From positions 372,001-436,000 of the forward strand of contig CP025321.1 in assembly GCA_004014935.1 (NCBI GenBank): 64,000 bases of DNA, in the 5' to 3' direction. A program made the position numbers and the translations under genes. Positions 60,731-64,000 of this stretch are shown here, piece by piece (position 1 is the first letter of the stretch; each line of letters opens with the position of its first letter). Under the pieces are notes generated by a model that saw only the letters and a program-made list of their open reading frames with translations, did not search any database and was not told where the DNA came from. Origin of the DNA: Saccharomycopsis malanga (Eukaryota > Ascomycota > Saccharomycetes > Ascoideales > Saccharomycopsidaceae).

Positions 60731-61573
60731 ACTTACTTGATAGGCAGTTTGTTACCTGCCTCTTTCCACTACTGTTAATAAAAAGAACGGCTACAAACCT
60801 GGAATGTATATTTTGCTATTGCACAATTTACCAGAAGCTTCGCGGAGTTAAATTGCCGGGTTTACGATTTAAAGAGACTTGTAAGCTAGTAAGAAACAGA
60901 AAACGAAATATTTATTCAATGTTATTTATTTCAGGCACTGTATTACTGCTTATATAATGCTAAATGGCTAGTACCCTAAGAAGAGAAAAAGACCTGGCAG
61001 GACAGTCCAAATACTCTCTAAAAACGAGAAAAAGGACCTACCAGACTCAAAGATCTGATTCCCGACTCTAACACCTCTTACTCGCTGCTTTCTATGATGC
61101 TGAACGTGACTTCACAAGCAAGTTCCACTGTCTGAAACATTACCGAGACAAAAGTTCAGTGCTTACTTTCAACCATTTGGGTGAGAAGATTATGATAAAC
61201 AGGACATCATTAAGTTTTCCCCATATGATTTTATTGGGTCCCTTTAGACATGGTGTGTATATGCAAAACCGATATGTACTATGCTCGAAATATAAATTAT
61301 TATTATACATTTTGATATAAAAAACAATCGTAAATTGTAGGTTGAACCTGAACCTGTCTAATCTAAAATCCCCAAATACAATGATTCATGTCTTTCTATA
61401 TACAACCACTACAGTTTAAGCACTATTTAAACACACTCACCGCCATTAAATAATGTTCCTTTTATTATAACGTCATAAGAACGCCTTTGAGGCTGAAACG
61501 TTTAATGGATATTGAGCCATGTATATGTTAGCAATGTGGTATTTACTATGAAAAATTTTCCCCTACAAGAAAA
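60731..61573. other. Gene-free stretch with one repeat copy
   Basis: The repeat at 60962-61306 takes up the middle part. The remainder, up to tRNA-Asp, is AT-rich and shows no gene. Confidence 0.5.
60962..61306 (+). repeat. tRNA-like short interspersed repeat, diverged long form
   Basis: Matches the long copy at 19237-19593 through its length (GAAAAAGACCTGGCAGGACAG, CTCGCTGCTTTCTATGATGC, TGAACGTGACTTCACA, GACAAAAGTTCAGTGCTTAC, then ATGCTCGAAATATAAATT). The first about 15 bp and part of the A-box are missing. It has an extra segment (TCTAAAAACGAGAAAAAGGACC) that is also hinted at in the copy at 56134-56367. No convincing flanking duplication was found. Confidence 0.8.
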
Positions 61574-61645
61574 TCCGTGATAGTTTAGTGGCTAGAATTA
61601 CCGCTTGTCGCGCGGTAGACCGGGGTTCGATTCCCCGTCGCGGAG
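61574..61645 (+). tRNA. tRNA-Asp (GUC)
   Basis: 72 nt: TCCGTGATAGTTTAGTGG with A-box, anticodon loop TTGTCGC (anticodon GTC), B-box GGTTCGATTCC in the arm CGGGG/CCCCG, and acceptor TCGCGGAG. It is nearly the Saccharomyces tRNA-Asp. A nine-T terminator follows at 61646-61654. No intron. Confidence 0.97.
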
Positions 61646-62037
61646 TTTTTTTTTAAATTTATAACCAATACTTTTTTTTTGTTTGCAATCTTTTCATCAT
61701 TATGTTTCAAAGGCTTTCATTCTCTTTGAATCTGTGTATTGGTAAACTCTAGTGTAGGTTTAATGGTACCCAACAAAAGATCTTTTCTCTACACTAGATC
61801 AAACGCTTTGAAAACGACAGGATATGTGAATAAGTATATAGTATTGTAGAGCAAATATTGAAAACCTTTGGCTAAATTAGCTAATAGGGAAAAGCTTAGA
61901 AAAAAGTGAAAGGAAGAAGAATATAATATAATATAATATAAAAGTAACAGAATGTTACAGGTTATTAGAAAGAACCTTTGAGAAAGCATCTTCAAGTCAA
62001 AGTGGAGAAGAGTATTTTTTTTTTCCAATGACAAGAA
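61646..62037. other. Short gap between tRNA-Asp and the arrestin-like gene
   Basis: Starts with the tRNA terminator T-run. It includes a microsatellite of four ATAAT/TATAA units near 61921-61940. Nothing else seen. Confidence 0.5.
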
Positions 62038-63303
62038 TTAATCGTAATCTTGGTACAAGTTGTTGAGTAAAATCACGTCAGTGTTCAAAGAAATCTCGGC
62101 AATATTATCCGATGTTTCGGAAACCACTTTAGCTTGTATTTGTAGCTGATGATCGAGTTTGACGCTTGATGATATGAAAGAGGAAAGGTCGTTTCTTATG
62201 ATGCAATCATATATGGAAGGGTCAATTTCGTATTTGTAAAATACGCTGTTTTTGAATTTTATTTTTTTGAACTTGGTGAAATCAACAACGTAATTCAAAT
62301 CACTTTTCCCAAGAAGACAATTGTTTTTGTTTCCCTCGAGGATAGATTTGCCACAACAGAAAGACACAAGGGAAAGTAAGTTAATTTTGAGCTCTGAAAT
62401 TTTGAGCTTTTCGGGATACAAGTTGTTTTCTTCATATGGTTTTTTGTAGAGTTTCGCATAGAGTTCCTGGGCAGAGTATTGGGATATGAGAAAAAGATTG
62501 ATGGAGTCTTTCAAGCTGTCAGGAACATTGAGCACTCCTTTGGCGAATTTATTATTGTTGACTTTAGCATGGGAAAATTCAACAGACAAGCTGAAAGGAC
62601 AGTCGACATCAACAAATGGGTTAAAAGACAGAGAGGTTGGTGATGTTGATTTTCTAGCTCTGGAACTAAATCTTTTAAAAGATTTTAACTTGCTTTGACG
62701 CTCAGCATCTAGAGAAGCTGCCCCACCGGTATTAAATCTTCCGGCTGTTATAGCATTGTATTTGAAGCTAAACGAGCTTTGGGTGACCGATCGAGGCATG
62801 TTAGGGTTGTGTACTAAACTGTAGGAAGTGTATTGTGGGCTTGGCAAGAAATTGAAGAGATATGTAGCACTCATGGGAGATTTTGAGTTTTGCTTTTCAA
62901 GCAAAGCATTGAGAGAATAGTCAATCTTTGTACTGGAATTATGGCCAACATATTTCATGCTGGGAGGAAGATTGAATGTTGTGTCTGAGCCAGAGTTTCC
63001 TGGCAACTGGAATTTAAATGGTATGCTGTACAGCCCACTTGTAAATGTTCTTTCAATTATCAATGCTAACGATTCGGTATATATGTTTCTGTTTTCACAA
63101 GTTACAAATGTTCCCTTTGAATCCAAAAGAATGGTAGAAGAAGTGGCATTGAGCTGGATATTCAATGACACAACCTTGAGCTTCTGCTTGGTTTTGAGCA
63201 TTATTTCGCCTTGTAGTATATCATGATTTGTAAAGAATTGCAGCAGATTTGGGGGATCATTGACCTTTATGGTCATTGAACAGGTATCAAGAAAATTAAG
63301 CAT
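62038..63303 (-). CDS. Arrestin-like protein (alpha-arrestin/ART family, diverged)
   Basis: A 421-residue protein. The opening (TIKVNDPPNLLQFFTNHDILQGEIMLKTKQKLKVVSLNIQL) has the arrestin N-lobe pattern of an early beta-strand, 'G-x-I' turn and paired hydrophobic strands. A strand FTSGLYSIPFKFQLPG follows, equivalent to the arrestin block '(G)xYxFPFxFxLP', and then LPPSMKY. Fungal alpha-arrestins bring Rsp5 ubiquitin ligase to nutrient transporters; no perfect PPxY is seen, only shorter forms such as SPQY. The last third (LKISELKINLLSLVSF...) would be the C-lobe. Target transporters are unknown. The gene upstream lies beyond this window. Confidence 0.65.
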   Translation of the reverse strand: MLNFLDTCSMTIKVNDPPNLLQFFTNHDILQGEIMLKTKQKLKVVSLNIQLNATSSTILLDSKGTFVTCENRNIYTESLALIIERTFTSGLYSIPFKFQLPGNSGSDTTFNLPPSMKYVGHNSSTKIDYSLNALLEKQNSKSPMSATYLFNFLPSPQYTSYSLVHNPNMPRSVTQSSFSFKYNAITAGRFNTGGAASLDAERQSKLKSFKRFSSRARKSTSPTSLSFNPFVDVDCPFSLSVEFSHAKVNNNKFAKGVLNVPDSLKDSINLFLISQYSAQELYAKLYKKPYEENNLYPEKLKISELKINLLSLVSFCCGKSILEGNKNNCLLGKSDLNYVVDFTKFKKIKFKNSVFYKYEIDPSIYDCIIRNDLSSFISSSVKLDHQLQIQAKVVSETSDNIAEISLNTDVILLNNLYQDYD

Positions 63304-64000
63304 CGTTAAAGGAGGTTGCTGGGTATAATCTCGACAAGGAAAACTGTCAAAAAGATAACCGGAAAATCAGGATTCCTCTGTATAGAAATATAAAGGTTCG
63401 CATTTACATGTCTGGCTCTATATGCAAGGCACCTGGGGATGCCGCTTCATGCATCGGAATGTGTGTGCCATAAAATACACACTGTTGCTCTACAATGCGG
63501 ATACAAGTTGACGAATTATGAGGCAAAGCTCTAGAGATAAGACTTCACTTATTAGCTTGGAAAAGGTGATTGTATGTGTTGTTTAGAAAATTTGTAGGAA
63601 CACAAAATAATCAAGCCAACACGGTACATGCGTTCTGCTTCAAACGGGATTGAAAAGATTCAATGTCCTGTTAATTGTATCAAAGGTTCTTTAAAGCATA
63701 ATGATAGTGATGGTGAGGGCTAGACTTGTTTTGTATTTGTTGTACTAGTCTCATAAGCATATAGTTGTAAAATTTGTAATAAAATAATTACTACAACACT
63801 ATTTTATTAGAGTAGAAATGTACATTCTTTTACTATCGGTAAACACTGTAGTTTTATTCCTTCTTTATTTTATTGATCTCAATTACCATGGAGCTAACTG
63901 AAATAATATTATTTGCTTGTATATTATTTTTCCATATTACTTGCTGGCCAATTCGGTTAATAGCTATCATTTTTGCTATCATAGAAATGACAACATGTAT
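63304..64000. promoter_or_regulatory. Upstream region of the arrestin-like gene
   Basis: A GC-richer patch at 63420-63465 contains GCACCTGGGGATGCC (Mig1-like CTGGGG) and CATGCATCGG. The remainder up to the window end is AT-rich with no gene. Confidence 0.4.

Overview
The window is nuclear DNA from a budding yeast, most likely of the CTG (CUG-Ser1) clade. Genes are compact and mostly intronless. The three spliced genes that can be resolved have short 5' introns with yeast signals (GTATGT, GTAAGT or GTATGA; TACTAAC or TTCTAAC). Two genes belong to mitochondrial complex I biology (an NDUFA8-like subunit and an NDUFAF5-like assembly factor), which Saccharomyces lacks. The codon CTG is almost absent: checking every CTG triplet in the 635-codon YKU70 gave none in frame, and a quicker reading of RRP9, the hexose transporter and the PRY-like gene also found none, while CTT, CTC, CTA and TTG are common. 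The species cannot be named from sequence alone. If CUG is read as serine, CTG-encoded leucines in the products described here are serines.

Layout, left to right. 0-12 kb: NDUFA8-like(-), NUP57(+), NDUFAF5-like(-), two large unrecognised genes (the first with a mitochondrial-type N-terminus), intron-containing tRNA-Phe, SEC72. 12-20 kb: ATP20 with an intron, a secreted PRY/CAP protein, then a gene-poor stretch holding two small two-finger zinc-finger genes. 20-31 kb: PAT1, SFT2, an RTG3-like bHLH gene, FAD1, CTF4 and an unrecognised gene divergent from CTF4. 31-43 kb: RRP9, a tiny TOM5, IWS1/SPN1, ANT1, an APQ12-like gene, a LisH/WD40 gene and spliced RPS23. 43-49 kb: 3.5 kb without genes leading into a GXS1/HGT-type hexose transporter whose promoter is rich in Mig1- and Rgt1-like sites. 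49-64 kb: CIN1, tRNA-Val, spliced YKU70, MRPL33, an unrecognised gene, tRNA-Thr, a SOG2-domain gene, tRNA-Asp and an arrestin-like gene.

The most unusual content is a dispersed, tRNA-like short repeat present at least eight times, on both strands. The best copy (19237-19593) is 357 bp, carries A-box and B-box like sequences and is flanked by a perfect 15-bp target-site duplication. Other copies are shorter through internal deletions, one is cut down to its last 48 bp yet still flanked by an 11-bp duplication, and one sits inside a tandem repeat whose neighbouring unit shows the empty site. This is how a SINE moved by target-primed reverse transcription behaves. SINEs are not a familiar part of yeast genomes, so this family is the main lead.

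The named genes are housekeeping functions (mRNA decay, ribosome biogenesis, nuclear pore, replication, ER translocation, mitochondrial import and respiration) without operon-like grouping. Several promoters carry recognisable motifs: PAC/RRPE/CACGTG before RRP9, TTAGGG plus CATGTG before RPS23, and an MluI-type core before CTF4.
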